From positions 1-23,211 of the forward strand of contig DATKBL010000166.1 in the NCBI GenBank assembly GCA_035513995.1: a DNA stretch of 23,211 bases. The letters are read 5' to 3'. A model generated the notes under the pieces. It was not told the origin of the DNA. It saw nothing but the letters and a program-made list of their open reading frames with translations, and searched no databases. Shown here in pieces: positions 7,217 to 14,962 of the stretch. The stretch comes from DASUTW01 sp035513995 (GTDB taxonomy: Bacteria > Actinomycetota > UBA4738 > CALAEC01). The position numbers and the translations under genes were made by a program. Position 1 is the stretch's first letter. Every line of letters starts with the position of its first letter.

Positions 7217-7774
7217 GTGGCCGGCAGGCATGAACCCGACACGAAAGGGAGCTTCTACCTCTCCTTGGCAACCGCGACGCTGAGAGCCGGGCTCGTCATC
7301 GCCGCGGTCGTTCTCGGCATCTTCGTCCTGTCCAAGGCGTTCCCTACGGGCGCGGGCGACGTGTCCCCCCAGGGGAGCCCCGGGCCGATCGGTACGACCG
7401 ACGACGGGGAGAGCCCCACCCCGGAGGAGAGCCCCACGGAGAACGGCGGCGAGCAGCCACCTCCCCAGGAGGAGGTGAACCTGCGCGGGGTGGCCGTCCA
7501 GGTCCAGAACGGGACGAACGCCACCGGGCTCGCCGCCGAGACCGCGGAGGATCTCCGAGAGCTGGGTCTGCGGATCCGCGAGATCGGGAATGCCGAGCGC
7601 AACTACGACGTGACCACGCTCTTCTTCGCGCAGGGCTCCCGCCCCCAGGCGGATGAGCTGAACCGGCAGTTCTTCGACGGAGCCGCGGAGGTCGAGCGTA
7701 TGCCCGCGAACATCCAGAATGACATCGAGTTGATCGTCGTCCTCGGCCAGGACTTCGCCGACTCCCAGGGCTAG
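7217..7774 (+). CDS. Membrane-anchored LytR_C domain protein (VirR-like)
   Basis: The 185-residue protein has a short cytoplasmic N-terminus, one transmembrane segment (about 22-41, LRAGLVIAAVVLGIFVLSKA), a Pro/Glu/Ser/Gly-rich linker to about 92, and a LytR_C domain (about 93-178, with VAVQVQNGTNATGLAAETAEDL and a closing IELIVVLGQDF). This matches the layout of mycobacterial VirR/Rv0431, a cell-envelope protein linked to vesicle release and wall organisation. An envelope role is inferred from that family and from the DUF3263 partner. The GTG start at 7217 lies in the GAGGTGAGGAG context that overlaps the DUF3263 stop. Its stop TAG (7772-7774) shares the palindrome CTAG with the stop of the opposing lipoprotein gene. 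Confidence 0.82.
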   Translation: MAGRHEPDTKGSFYLSLATATLRAGLVIAAVVLGIFVLSKAFPTGAGDVSPQGSPGPIGTTDDGESPTPEESPTENGGEQPPPQEEVNLRGVAVQVQNGTNATGLAAETAEDLRELGLRIREIGNAERNYDVTTLFFAQGSRPQADELNRQFFDGAAEVERMPANIQNDIELIVVLGQDFADSQG

Positions 7775-8592
7775 AGGATCAGGCGCATCTCGGTGCGCAG
7801 CCTCACCCGCAGCCGTCCCTCCACCGGCTCCACCCCGGCGTCTCCGCCGGGCGGGCGGAACGTGACCGCGTAGCGCCCCACCGAGTCGCCCTCCGACCTG
7901 ACCAGGATCCCATGGAGCGAGAACCAGGCCTCCTGGGTTCCGACGTCGTGGCCCCGGAGGTCGGCGACCGCGTTCGCGAAGACCTCCCGGCGGTCCACTG
8001 GCGAGGTGTAGGTGGTGCGGACGAGGGCCGCGGGGCGCCCCGCGACCTCGCCGAGGGCCGCGAGTCGCGATCGCGCCTCGATCGAGAAGCTCCCGTCCTC
8101 GTCGCTCAGGAGCGCGCCCGAGGTCCAGGTGTCCCCGGGTGTCACCGGTCCCTCGGGGAGCACGGGACGCAGCCGCGGGAGCAGCCGTTCGATCCCGACC
8201 GGGGCCAGCGGCTCGGGCCCCCCGTCGGCCGCCTCCTCCACCTCCTCGATCTCCCCGTCGGGGCTCAGGACGACCACGAAGTCCTGTGCCGAGCCGGCGC
8301 TCTGTGGCTCGTCGTTCACCGTCAGCGAGATGGGGTCGAGGGTCACGCGGACACGGCCCCCGCCGTCGGCGAAGGTCTCGACGACCTCCTGGTTGGCCCG
8401 GAAGACAGCCTCGACGCGCTCGAAGCGAGTCTCGTCCTCGAGGGTCCGCTGCACGTCGGCGAGCAGGCGGAGCGAGTACCTGAGTCGGGTCCCCTCCTCG
8501 AGCCGGTAGCCGAGCGAGACCTGGGGATTGGCGCAGGCCGGGAGCAGCACGGACACGACGAGGAGGAAGGAGAGGCGACGCACGGCGGCCAT
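7771..8592 (-). CDS. Predicted lipoprotein of unknown function
   Basis: The 273-residue product has a lipoprotein signal: a charged start MAAVRR, a hydrophobic core LSFLLVVSVL, and the lipobox LPAC with Cys20 as the lipidated residue. The rest is predicted extracellular and beta-rich, with repeated patterns such as LRYSLRLLADVQRTL, RVRVTLDPISL and GRLRVRLRTEMRL. This resembles secreted DUF6263-like proteins, though the family is not certain. It starts 6 bases after the otsA-like gene ends, making it the last gene of the receiver-treT-otsA operon. Its function in that operon is unknown; an envelope or osmotic-sensing role would be guesswork. Confidence 0.8.
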   Translation of the reverse strand: MAAVRRLSFLLVVSVLLPACANPQVSLGYRLEEGTRLRYSLRLLADVQRTLEDETRFERVEAVFRANQEVVETFADGGGRVRVTLDPISLTVNDEPQSAGSAQDFVVVLSPDGEIEEVEEAADGGPEPLAPVGIERLLPRLRPVLPEGPVTPGDTWTSGALLSDEDGSFSIEARSRLAALGEVAGRPAALVRTTYTSPVDRREVFANAVADLRGHDVGTQEAWFSLHGILVRSEGDSVGRYAVTFRPPGGDAGVEPVEGRLRVRLRTEMRLIL

Positions 8593-8598
8593 CCTAGC

Positions 8599-10032
8599 TC
8601 AGCCGGTGAGGTCCCGGAGCTGCTCCCCGATCCAGTCGGCAGGGCTCCGGGCCTCGACCGTCCGACGGAGCCCCCGGGCTCGCTCCCGCCGTTCCTCCTG
8701 GGGCATCTCGAGGGCAGCGTGGAGGGCGTCGGCCGTCCCCGCGATGTCGACGGGGTCCACCGGGAGCGCCCATCGGTCGAGCACCTCGATCGCACCGGCA
8801 TTGCGCGAGAGGACCAGCACGCCCTCGCCGTCGTTCAGGAGCGGGCCCTCCTTGGCGACGAGGTTCATCCCGTCGAAGACCGGGTTCACCAGCAGGACGT
8901 CGTAGAGGCCGTACGCGGCGAGGACCTGGTCGAGGTCGTCGCTCGCGTCCACGCGGATCGGGGTCCACGAGCGGGTGCTCTGCTCGTCGTTGATCCGCGT
9001 CGCCACGTCCATGCACTGCTGGGTGTACGTCTGGTACTCGGGGAGGTCGGTGCGCGACGGCGTGAGGTGGGCGAGGAACACGACCCGCTCACGCCACTCC
9101 GGATGGCGCTGGAGGAGGTCCTCGAAGGCGAGGAAGCCGCGGAGGATGTTCTTCGAGAGCTCGGCGCGGTCCACCCTCAGGAGGAGCTTTCTGTCTCCCC
9201 GCCAGGCCTCGAGGTCCCGCCGCTTCGCGGCCACGACGTCGGACGCGGCGTGCTCCCGCAACGGCTCGGGGTCCACGGTGATCGGGTAGACGCCCACCTT
9301 CGTCTCCCGCCCCTTCCAGGCGACGGTGCGGTGGTCCAGGTCGATCTCGGCGTCGGAGAGCATCCTCGCCGAGAAGAGGAAGTCCTCGGCCCAGCGGGCG
9401 CTCTGGAACCCGATGAGGTCGGCCCCGAGCAGGCCGTCGAGCATCTCCTCGCGGAGCCAGGTCGGCACGAGACGCATGTAGCCCGGCCCGGCGAAGGGAC
9501 AGTGGTGGAAGTAGGCGACCCGCGTCTCCGGCGCGCGGGCCCGGAGGGCGGCCGGCACCAGCGACAGGTGATAGTCCTGGACGAGCGCGGTCGTCTCCTC
9601 GCCCGCCTCCTCGGCGAGCGCGTCGGCGAACGCGAGGTTGACCGACCGGTACGCCTCCCAGGAGACACGCGAGGGGGTGCCGAAGCGCGGCCACCGCGGG
9701 ACGTCCCAGAGATAGTGGTGGAGGAACCAGAGGAGCCGGTTGCTCACCGTGTTGTAGTAGCGCTCGTAGGTCTCCTCCTCGAACGCGAGGAGCCGCAGGC
9801 GGTACTTCGCGTCGTCGAGCACGACCTCGATGCGGCCGTCCGGGGCCCCCTCGATGCGCCGACGGTCCTCGTCGCTCATCGCCGCGGCGATCCACGTGCC
9901 CCCTGCTTCGTTCACCACGTCGGTGAGCGCGGTGACGAGGCCGCCAGAGCCGCGCTGCGGGACGAGCTTGCCACCCTCCTCGACGAAGCCGACCGGGCCG
10001 CGGTTCGAGGCGACGAGGATCCCGCCGCTCAC
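8599..10032 (-). CDS. otsA: GT20 glycosyltransferase, OtsA-like trehalose-6-phosphate synthase
   Basis: OtsA joins UDP-glucose and glucose 6-phosphate to trehalose 6-phosphate. The 477 residues match the family length. Alignable landmarks are LVASNRGPV with the following SGGLVTAL loop, GTWIAA, NRLLWFLHHYLWD, QDYHLSLVP (catalytic Asp region), YFHHCPFAGPGYM, GFQSARWAEDFL, and the donor-binding VDRAELSKNI. That last motif keeps the Arg and Lys of the E. coli ERLDYSKG motif but differs around them. The C-terminal NPVFDGMNLVAKE and GVLVLSRNAGA match well. The GTG start at 10032 overlaps the treT stop (GTGA); the frame is open upstream to 10275 but inside treT. No otsB is nearby, so the phosphatase must lie elsewhere or the acceptor differs. 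Related GT20 enzymes make glucosylglycerol phosphate, so the symbol is provisional. Confidence 0.83.
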   Translation of the reverse strand: MSGGILVASNRGPVGFVEEGGKLVPQRGSGGLVTALTDVVNEAGGTWIAAAMSDEDRRRIEGAPDGRIEVVLDDAKYRLRLLAFEEETYERYYNTVSNRLLWFLHHYLWDVPRWPRFGTPSRVSWEAYRSVNLAFADALAEEAGEETTALVQDYHLSLVPAALRARAPETRVAYFHHCPFAGPGYMRLVPTWLREEMLDGLLGADLIGFQSARWAEDFLFSARMLSDAEIDLDHRTVAWKGRETKVGVYPITVDPEPLREHAASDVVAAKRRDLEAWRGDRKLLLRVDRAELSKNILRGFLAFEDLLQRHPEWRERVVFLAHLTPSRTDLPEYQTYTQQCMDVATRINDEQSTRSWTPIRVDASDDLDQVLAAYGLYDVLLVNPVFDGMNLVAKEGPLLNDGEGVLVLSRNAGAIEVLDRWALPVDPVDIAGTADALHAALEMPQEERRERARGLRRTVEARSPADWIGEQLRDLTG

Positions 10033-11267
10033 CCCGACCCCAGCGAGGCGAGCAGGCGGACGTGGTCCTCGACCTCGCGCGTGGAGAGGAAGCGCTGACG
10101 GACGCGCTCGCGCGCCGCCTTCCCCATCCCCTCGCGGGCCTCCCGGTCTCGCAGGAGCTCGACGAGCCTGTCCGCCGCCTCCTCGACCGTGTCCACGAGG
10201 AAGCCGCTCTCGCCGTCGTCGATCTGGAGCCGCAGGCCGCCCACGCGCCCGGCGATCACCGGGCGCTCCTTCCACATGCCCTCGGTGCAGGTGAGCCCGA
10301 AGCCCTCACGGATCGACTTCTGCATCACGACCGTGGAGGCGCGCTGGAAGGCGTTGACCGCCAGGGCCCCCACCTCCTGGAGGTTGGTGAGGATGTGGAT
10401 GTCGGGGTCGCCGGCGCGATGCTCCTCGGCGAGCTCGAGGTAGTGCCACCCCTCGGGGTCGTCGTGCGCCATCGAGCCGACCATCACGAGCTGGATCCCG
10501 GGGACCTGCTCGCGCGCGATGCGGAAGGCGTCCATCACGCCGAGGGGGTCCTTCCAGGGATCGAAGCGCGAGACCTGGGTCACGATGGGGCGGGCGGGGT
10601 CGATCTCGTAGCTGGTGAGGACCTCCTCGATGACCTCGTCCTCGAGATCGTGGTTCTTGGGCGACAGGGGGTCGATCGAGGGCGGGATGAGATGTGCGTT
10701 CGAAACGGCTCTGTCGCGCACATAGTCCTCCAGCGTGAAGATGCTCGCGTCGTAGCCGTCCACGAAGGTCGAGAAGAAGGCCCAGACATCCTCCATCGGC
10801 TTGGAGAGGTCGATGTGGCAGCGCCACACCCATCGCCCGCTCCGCTGGTCGAGGAACGAGGCGATCGCGAGCGGCTGGGGGTCGTGGACGATCACGAAGT
10901 CGCTTCCATCGTCGAAGCGCTTGGCGTTGGCCTCGACGCGCTCGAGGTAGGTCTTCTCCATCGCCCCTTCCCAGGGCACCTCCGCCCCCTGCAGGGCGTT
11001 GTGGACGAGCTTGGTGACCGCGAAGAAGTCGTCGGAGCCCTCGATGAGCTGCCAGTCCACCTCGACGCCCAGGTCGCGGAGGATCGCGATCTGGGTCGGA
11101 AGCAGCTCGGCGACACCACCGCCGAAGGCCGTGCTGCTGATGTGGACGACCCGGGCGCCGCGGAGGGGCCTGGCCGCCTCGCGGAGTCGCTCGACGGCGT
11201 CCTCGCCCGCCGAGGAGATGTAGTCGTCGAGCGAGCGCGTTTCCTGGACCGGTACGGAGATGAGCAT
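10029..11267 (-). CDS. treT: Trehalose synthase, TreT type (GT4 glycosyltransferase)
   Basis: TreT makes trehalose directly and reversibly from an NDP-glucose and glucose, without a phosphorylated intermediate. The 412-residue protein has family landmarks in order: VVHISSTAFGGGVAELL, IVHDPQPLA, WRCHIDLSKP, the donor-site segment VTQVSRFDPWKDPLGV, HILTNLQEVGALAVNAFQRA, and the GT4 signature REGFGLTCTEGMWKERPVI, followed by GRVGGL. It starts at ATG 11267 (an in-frame TTG at 11273 would add two residues), 21 bases after a lone receiver gene. It overlaps the GT20 gene by four bases. Two trehalose-type synthases translated in coupling is unusual. Donor preference (ADP, UDP or GDP glucose) cannot be read. 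Confidence 0.88.
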   Translation of the reverse strand: MLISVPVQETRSLDDYISSAGEDAVERLREAARPLRGARVVHISSTAFGGGVAELLPTQIAILRDLGVEVDWQLIEGSDDFFAVTKLVHNALQGAEVPWEGAMEKTYLERVEANAKRFDDGSDFVIVHDPQPLAIASFLDQRSGRWVWRCHIDLSKPMEDVWAFFSTFVDGYDASIFTLEDYVRDRAVSNAHLIPPSIDPLSPKNHDLEDEVIEEVLTSYEIDPARPIVTQVSRFDPWKDPLGVMDAFRIAREQVPGIQLVMVGSMAHDDPEGWHYLELAEEHRAGDPDIHILTNLQEVGALAVNAFQRASTVVMQKSIREGFGLTCTEGMWKERPVIAGRVGGLRLQIDDGESGFLVDTVEEAADRLVELLRDREAREGMGKAARERVRQRFLSTREVEDHVRLLASLGSG

Positions 11268-11288
11268 CGCCAACTCAGTCTATCGGGG

Positions 11289-11720
11289 TCAGAGTCGGTG
11301 CAGCAGGCTGAGCTGATCGAGGTGCTTGCGGCGGCTGGCCGCGCGCTCCTCGGGTGTCATCCCGGCGACCCGGGCCACGGCCTCGGTCAGGGCGACCGGG
11401 CTGAAGGGCTTCGTGACGTACTCGTCGGCCCCCGTCCGCCAGCCACGCATCTGGTCGTCCTCGCGCGCCTTCGCGGTGAGGAGGACCACCGGGATGTCGT
11501 TCGTGGACTCCCGCTCGTGGAGCCGGCGCAGGACCGAGAACCCGTCCTGGCGCGGCAGCATGATGTCGAGGACGATGAGGTCGGGGAGCTCGCGCTCCGC
11601 GATCGCCAGCCCCTCCTCGCCGCTCCCGGCCTCGAGGACCTCATGGCCCTCGAACTCCAGGTTCACGCGGCAGAGGAGGATCACATCCGGGTCGTCGTCG
11701 ATAACGAGGACACGCACCAT
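11289..11720 (-). CDS. Single-domain response regulator heading the trehalose operon
   Basis: A 143-residue CheY-like receiver with all catalytic positions intact: Asp8-Asp9-Asp10, phospho-acceptor Asp52 (LIVLDIMLPRQDG), Thr82 (LLTAKA) and Lys104 (VTKPFSP). There is no output domain; a charged C-terminal helix (TPEERAASRRKHLDQ) follows. It must act through a protein partner, and no histidine kinase is in the window. The preferred start is ATG 11720, because GGAGAAGGGGG lies just upstream; the in-frame ATG at 11741 would place that ribosome site inside the gene. It is divergent from the AI-2E transporter across 131 bases and is the first gene of receiver-treT-otsA-lipoprotein. Confidence 0.9.
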   Translation of the reverse strand: MVRVLVIDDDPDVILLCRVNLEFEGHEVLEAGSGEEGLAIAERELPDLIVLDIMLPRQDGFSVLRRLHERESTNDIPVVLLTAKAREDDQMRGWRTGADEYVTKPFSPVALTEAVARVAGMTPEERAASRRKHLDQLSLLHRL

Positions 11721-11771
11721 ATACCCCCTTCTCCGAACCATCGGCGCGTCGGTGACCGGTGCTTGAGCGTT

Positions 11772-11802
11772 TCCTCCGGGTTATTTCCGGTGGCCCGGAG
11801 GA
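11772..11802. promoter_or_regulatory. Inverted repeat between the receiver operon and the AI-2E gene
   Basis: TCCTCCGGG (11772-11780) and CCCGGAGGA (11794-11802) form a perfect 9-bp inverted repeat around a 13-base AT-rich centre, in the 131-bp divergent intergenic region. It could be an operator serving either direction or an RNA hairpin. No protein is known for it. Confidence 0.4.
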
Positions 11803-11836
11803 GCCACATCCTCGCGTCGGCCCGGTGAGCCGACGG

Positions 11837-11842
11837 TATGAT
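11837..11842 (+). promoter_or_regulatory. -10 box TATGAT of the AI-2E family gene
   Basis: TATGAT lies 9 bases before ATG 11852, implying a leader of only two or three bases. No ribosome site intervenes. It supports ATG 11852 over the in-frame start at 11759. Confidence 0.5.
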
Positions 11843-11851
11843 GGCGCCCGG

Positions 11852-13147
11852 ATGGGCGAGGAGCGGAACCGGCCGTTGTGGACCCCTACCGTCTCCCGCG
11901 CCGCCCGGTGGGGGATCGTCGCATGGTCGGCGATCGGGGTGCTCCTCCTCCTCTACTGGTCTTTCCGCTACGTGATCCATCCCGTCCGGGTGATCTTTCC
12001 TCCGCTCGTGCTGGCCCTCATCTTCGTGTACGTCCTCAACCCCATCGTCACGTGGCTCCAGCAGCGAGGGGTCCCCCGCGTCCTCGGCGCCCTGCTCACG
12101 TACCTTCTTCTGCTCGGGGCCCTCGCGATCGGCCTGCGATACCTGATCCCGATCCTGGTGGAGCAGGGCCAGGAGTTCTCCCGCTCCCTGCCGGACCTGC
12201 TGGACCGGGCCCAGGCGTCGATCTCGGACCTCCTCGAGCGGTTCGGTGCGGAGGGCGGCGGCGGAGAGCTCGACAGCGGACAGGTCCAGGCGGTCACCGA
12301 GCGCCTCTTCAACTTGACCGTGGGTCTGCTGAACGGCGCCCTGATCCTGGTCCTGGGGCTGATCCTCGGCGTGTACCTCCTCATCGACATGCCGAAGATC
12401 CAGCGGGGGATCATCGCCATCGTGCCGGCGCGGCGGCGGCCCGAGTTGCTCGCGATCGGCGAGAGGCTTGGTCGGGCGATCGGCGGGTTCTTCCGAGGAC
12501 AGCTCCTCGTGGCGCTCTTCGTCGGGGTGGCCTCGACGATCGCCCTGTACGTCGTCGGGCTGCCCTACTGGGCGCTCGTCGGGATGATCACCGGCCTCTT
12601 CAACCTGATCCCGCTGATCGGACCCTTCATCGGCGGGGCGATCGCGGTGTTCGTGGCCTTCGCCTCCGACACGGGTGGCGAAGGGCTGCTTCAGCTGGAT
12701 CCGGGGTGGCCGCTGGCGATCGGCTCGTCGATCGCGCTGTTGATCGTCCAGCAGATCGACAACCACATCGTCAGCCCCAACATCGTGGCGCGCACGGTCA
12801 AGATGCACCCCGTCACCGTGATGCTGGCGCTGCTGGCCGGCGGGACCCTGCTGGGCCTGTGGGGGATGCTGCTGGCCGTGCCGTTCTTCGCCTCGGTCAA
12901 GATCCTCGTGCTCCACGCCTGGGACACGCAGATGACATGGCCTCCCAGGCCGCAGGAGCGCGAGGCGGACCCGGTGGCGGAGGTCCCTCCGGGCACGCCG
13001 CTCGCCGAGCCGGAGGGGCGGCCGATGCCCTCGTCTCCCTCCTTGTTCTCCTCCTGGATGGAGCGGTGGCGAACACGTCGCCGCAGGCGACGGGGTCCCG
13101 GAAGCCCCTCGGAGAAGGCGCCCGAGAGCGTCGAGGAGCCCCGCTAG
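11852..13147 (+). CDS. AI-2E family transporter (membrane permease)
   Basis: The 431-residue protein has the PerM/TqsA layout: two N-terminal membrane helices (near residues 20-65), a third (near 82-103), a soluble segment with LLDRAQASISDLLERFG, then a pore region with LGVYLLIDMPKIQRG, GGFFRGQLLVALFVGV, GLFNLIPLIGPFIGG and IVQQIDNHIVSPNIV. The C-terminal 60 residues are Pro- and Arg-rich and probably cytoplasmic. Members export autoinducer-2, act as sodium/proton antiporters or move small solutes, so the substrate is open. Placement between trehalose and glucosylglycerate genes makes an osmotic or ion role plausible by inference. The start follows a TATGAT by 9 bases. Its TAG stop shares CTAG with the opposing HAD gene. 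Confidence 0.88.
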   Translation: MGEERNRPLWTPTVSRAARWGIVAWSAIGVLLLLYWSFRYVIHPVRVIFPPLVLALIFVYVLNPIVTWLQQRGVPRVLGALLTYLLLLGALAIGLRYLIPILVEQGQEFSRSLPDLLDRAQASISDLLERFGAEGGGGELDSGQVQAVTERLFNLTVGLLNGALILVLGLILGVYLLIDMPKIQRGIIAIVPARRRPELLAIGERLGRAIGGFFRGQLLVALFVGVASTIALYVVGLPYWALVGMITGLFNLIPLIGPFIGGAIAVFVAFASDTGGEGLLQLDPGWPLAIGSSIALLIVQQIDNHIVSPNIVARTVKMHPVTVMLALLAGGTLLGLWGMLLAVPFFASVKILVLHAWDTQMTWPPRPQEREADPVAEVPPGTPLAEPEGRPMPSSPSLFSSWMERWRTRRRRRRGPGSPSEKAPESVEEPR

Positions 13148-13980
13148 CCGAGTAGCGCCCGCACGACCTCGGCGAAGCCCGCGCCGTGCGACCCGTCCGT
13201 CGCCAGCACGTTGTCGGCCGCCGAGCCCGAGCTCTCGACCGAGGCGCGCCCGTTGGCCACGATGGCCACGGCGCCGACCTCACCCGCGAGGGCGGCGTCG
13301 CTCGGCGAGTCGCCCACGGCGAGGCACTCTTCCACCCCGAGGCCCCGGCGCTCGCGGTGCGCGGCCACACCGGTGGCCTTGGTCACCCCGCGCGGCAGCA
13401 GGTGATAGGCGTGGACCTCCTCGACCTCGAGGCCGCGGAAGGGCCGCGGGATCACGCCGTTGTCGAGGAGAGTGAGCCAGCCGTAACCGGCCTCCTCGAG
13501 CGTGGCGTCGACCTGGGCCAGGTCCACCTGCCCCCGGAAGAGCATGGAGCACACCCGGGGGAGGAACGCCCACGGAGCGTGCGGCTCGAGCCGTCCGGCG
13601 AAGGCGTCGAGGAGGAGGCCCGGCGCGCCCGCCTCGAGCATCGCGTCGTGGGGCGTGGCCCGCCCCCGGTAGACGCCATCGCGCCGGACCCGCTCGGCGT
13701 CGTGGTCGAAGGAGAGAACGCCTCCCATCTCGGAGACGAAGTCGATCGCTCCGATCACCCGGCTCACCTCCCACACCTGATCTCCCGTGCGCCCCGAGAC
13801 GGGGACCACCGAGATACCGACCTCGTGGAGGGAGGCGAGCGCCGCCGCCGCCTCGCCCGAGACGCCCCCGTCCGACCTGGCGAAAAGCGAGCCGCCCGGG
13901 CCGAGCAGCGTCCCGTCCAGGTCCGTGTAGACGACGCGCGGCCGCGGCGCGTCTCGCAGGGCTTCCCGGGCGGCCCTCAC
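13144..13980 (-). CDS. HAD phosphatase, mannosyl/glucosyl-3-phosphoglycerate phosphatase type
   Basis: The 278-residue HAD-superfamily protein has motif I VVYTDLDGTLL (Asp20, Asp22), motif II VPVSGRT (Ser62), the SEMGGVL segment typical of the MpgP/Cof branch, a lysine in GVTKATGV for motif III, and motif IV LAVGDSPSDAALA. Its GTG start overlaps the gpgS stop by four bases, so it almost certainly removes the phosphate from the GpgS product to give glucosylglycerate. That substrate assignment rests on context; mannosyl-3-phosphoglycerate phosphatases share the fold. In Mycobacterium the equivalent GpgP belongs to a different, histidine-phosphatase family, so this organism uses the HAD solution. 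The frame is open up to 14925, but that part is antisense-frame noise in gpgS. Confidence 0.85.
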   Translation of the reverse strand: MRAAREALRDAPRPRVVYTDLDGTLLGPGGSLFARSDGGVSGEAAAALASLHEVGISVVPVSGRTGDQVWEVSRVIGAIDFVSEMGGVLSFDHDAERVRRDGVYRGRATPHDAMLEAGAPGLLLDAFAGRLEPHAPWAFLPRVCSMLFRGQVDLAQVDATLEEAGYGWLTLLDNGVIPRPFRGLEVEEVHAYHLLPRGVTKATGVAAHRERRGLGVEECLAVGDSPSDAALAGEVGAVAIVANGRASVESSGSAADNVLATDGSHGAGFAEVVRALLG

Positions 13981-14939
13981 CGCGAGGCGTACTCCGGGAT
14001 CGTGGCCGCGGGTGGGCGCTCGGTGAGGCCCAGATCCCTCCGCTCGAGCTCGCGGGCCTCCCCGTCTCGGCGTGTCTGCAGGTAGGAGGTGCGGAGCTCC
14101 TCGGCCAGCGTGATCCTTCCCGCGGCCTCGAGCCGTCGGATCCCGGCCTGGAGGACGGCGAAGGCCATCCTCGACAGTGCGGAGATGTCGTGGTTGCGAT
14201 GGACGCGAACGTCCAGATCCACCTGGGCGATCGCGTCGACACCGAACCGGTCGGCGACATCGATCAGCATGCCGAGCTCGACGCCGAACCCCGTGAAGAA
14301 CGGCACCTGTTCGAGGACGTCGCGGCGCCCCGCGTACTCTCCCGAGAGGGGCTGGATCAGCCCCGCCAGGTGAGGCCAGAACATGTTGAGGAGGGGGCGC
14401 GCCGTGAGCTCGGTGACCCGCCCCCCCTCGGCGGGCTGGACCTTCTCGCCGACCCTGATCGGACGGTCGTAGAACGCCTTCACGTAGCCGATCTCCCGGT
14501 CGGTCAGCAACGGGCCGAGGGGCCCGTACAAGAACCGGGGATGGAAGTTCTCGATGTCGGCGTCGAGCCAGACGATCAGATCGCCCTTCAGGACGAAGAG
14601 GCTCTTCCAGAGGGCCTCCCCCTTCCCGCTCCCAGGCTCGAGCTCGGGCAGCACGTCGGCGTCCTGGACGACCACCGCGCCCTCGTCCTCGGCCGCGCGT
14701 GCCGTCCCGTCCTCGGACCGGGAGTCGACGACGACGACCTCGTCCACCAGAGGCCTCCCCTCGATCAGCTCCCGGCGGATCGTGGACACGATGGGGCCGA
14801 TCGTCGCGGCCTCGTTCAGCGTGGGGATGCAGGCCGAGATCGCGATCTGCTGCCGCTCCTTCGCCTCGACGAGCGCGTCGAGGTCCCCGAAGCGGGAGTG
14901 ATGGAAGGTGCGGCGCGCGAACCACCGCTCAACGTTCAC
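13977..14939 (-). CDS. gpgS: Glucosyl-3-phosphoglycerate synthase (GT81)
   Basis: GpgS transfers glucose from NDP-glucose to 3-phosphoglycerate, the first step to glucosylglycerate, an osmolyte and, in mycobacteria, a precursor of methylglucose lipopolysaccharide. The 320-residue protein carries ACIPTLNEAATIG near the N-terminus, VVVDSRSEDGTA, GSGKGEALWKSL (103-114), the metal motif WLDADIENF (Asp126, Asp128), GGRVTEL (172-178) with RPLLNMFWP, PLSGEYAGRR and GFGVELGMLID. AIAQVDLDVRVHRNH has the metal-ligand His248. The length is close to that of M. tuberculosis Rv1208. The GTG at 14939 follows TATCAT by 6 bases; the frame remains open to 15281, but that region is the thioredoxin gene. It is coupled to the HAD phosphatase. 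Confidence 0.94.
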   Translation of the reverse strand: MNVERWFARRTFHHSRFGDLDALVEAKERQQIAISACIPTLNEAATIGPIVSTIRRELIEGRPLVDEVVVVDSRSEDGTARAAEDEGAVVVQDADVLPELEPGSGKGEALWKSLFVLKGDLIVWLDADIENFHPRFLYGPLGPLLTDREIGYVKAFYDRPIRVGEKVQPAEGGRVTELTARPLLNMFWPHLAGLIQPLSGEYAGRRDVLEQVPFFTGFGVELGMLIDVADRFGVDAIAQVDLDVRVHRNHDISALSRMAFAVLQAGIRRLEAAGRITLAEELRTSYLQTRRDGEARELERRDLGLTERPPAATIPEYASR

Positions 14940-14945
14940 GGCCCG

Positions 14946-14951
14946 ATGATA
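14946..14951 (-). promoter_or_regulatory. -10 box TATCAT of gpgS (leaderless type)
   Basis: On the minus strand TATCAT is separated by exactly 6 bases from GTG 14939. It lies in the 23-base gap after the thioredoxin gene, so gpgS probably has its own leaderless transcript besides any read-through from upstream. Confidence 0.55.
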
Positions 14952-14962
14952 TCGGCTCGCGA

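Noticed and set aside
7912..10098. A 728-codon plus-strand open frame across the lipoprotein and GT20 genes
   Set aside because: It is antisense to well-supported genes with clear family motifs, and its Gly/Arg/Glu/Val-rich product is typical of frame shadows in GC-rich DNA.
10062..11828. A 588-codon plus-strand open frame opposite treT and the receiver gene
   Set aside because: Antisense to genes with complete catalytic motifs; composition is that of a shadow frame.
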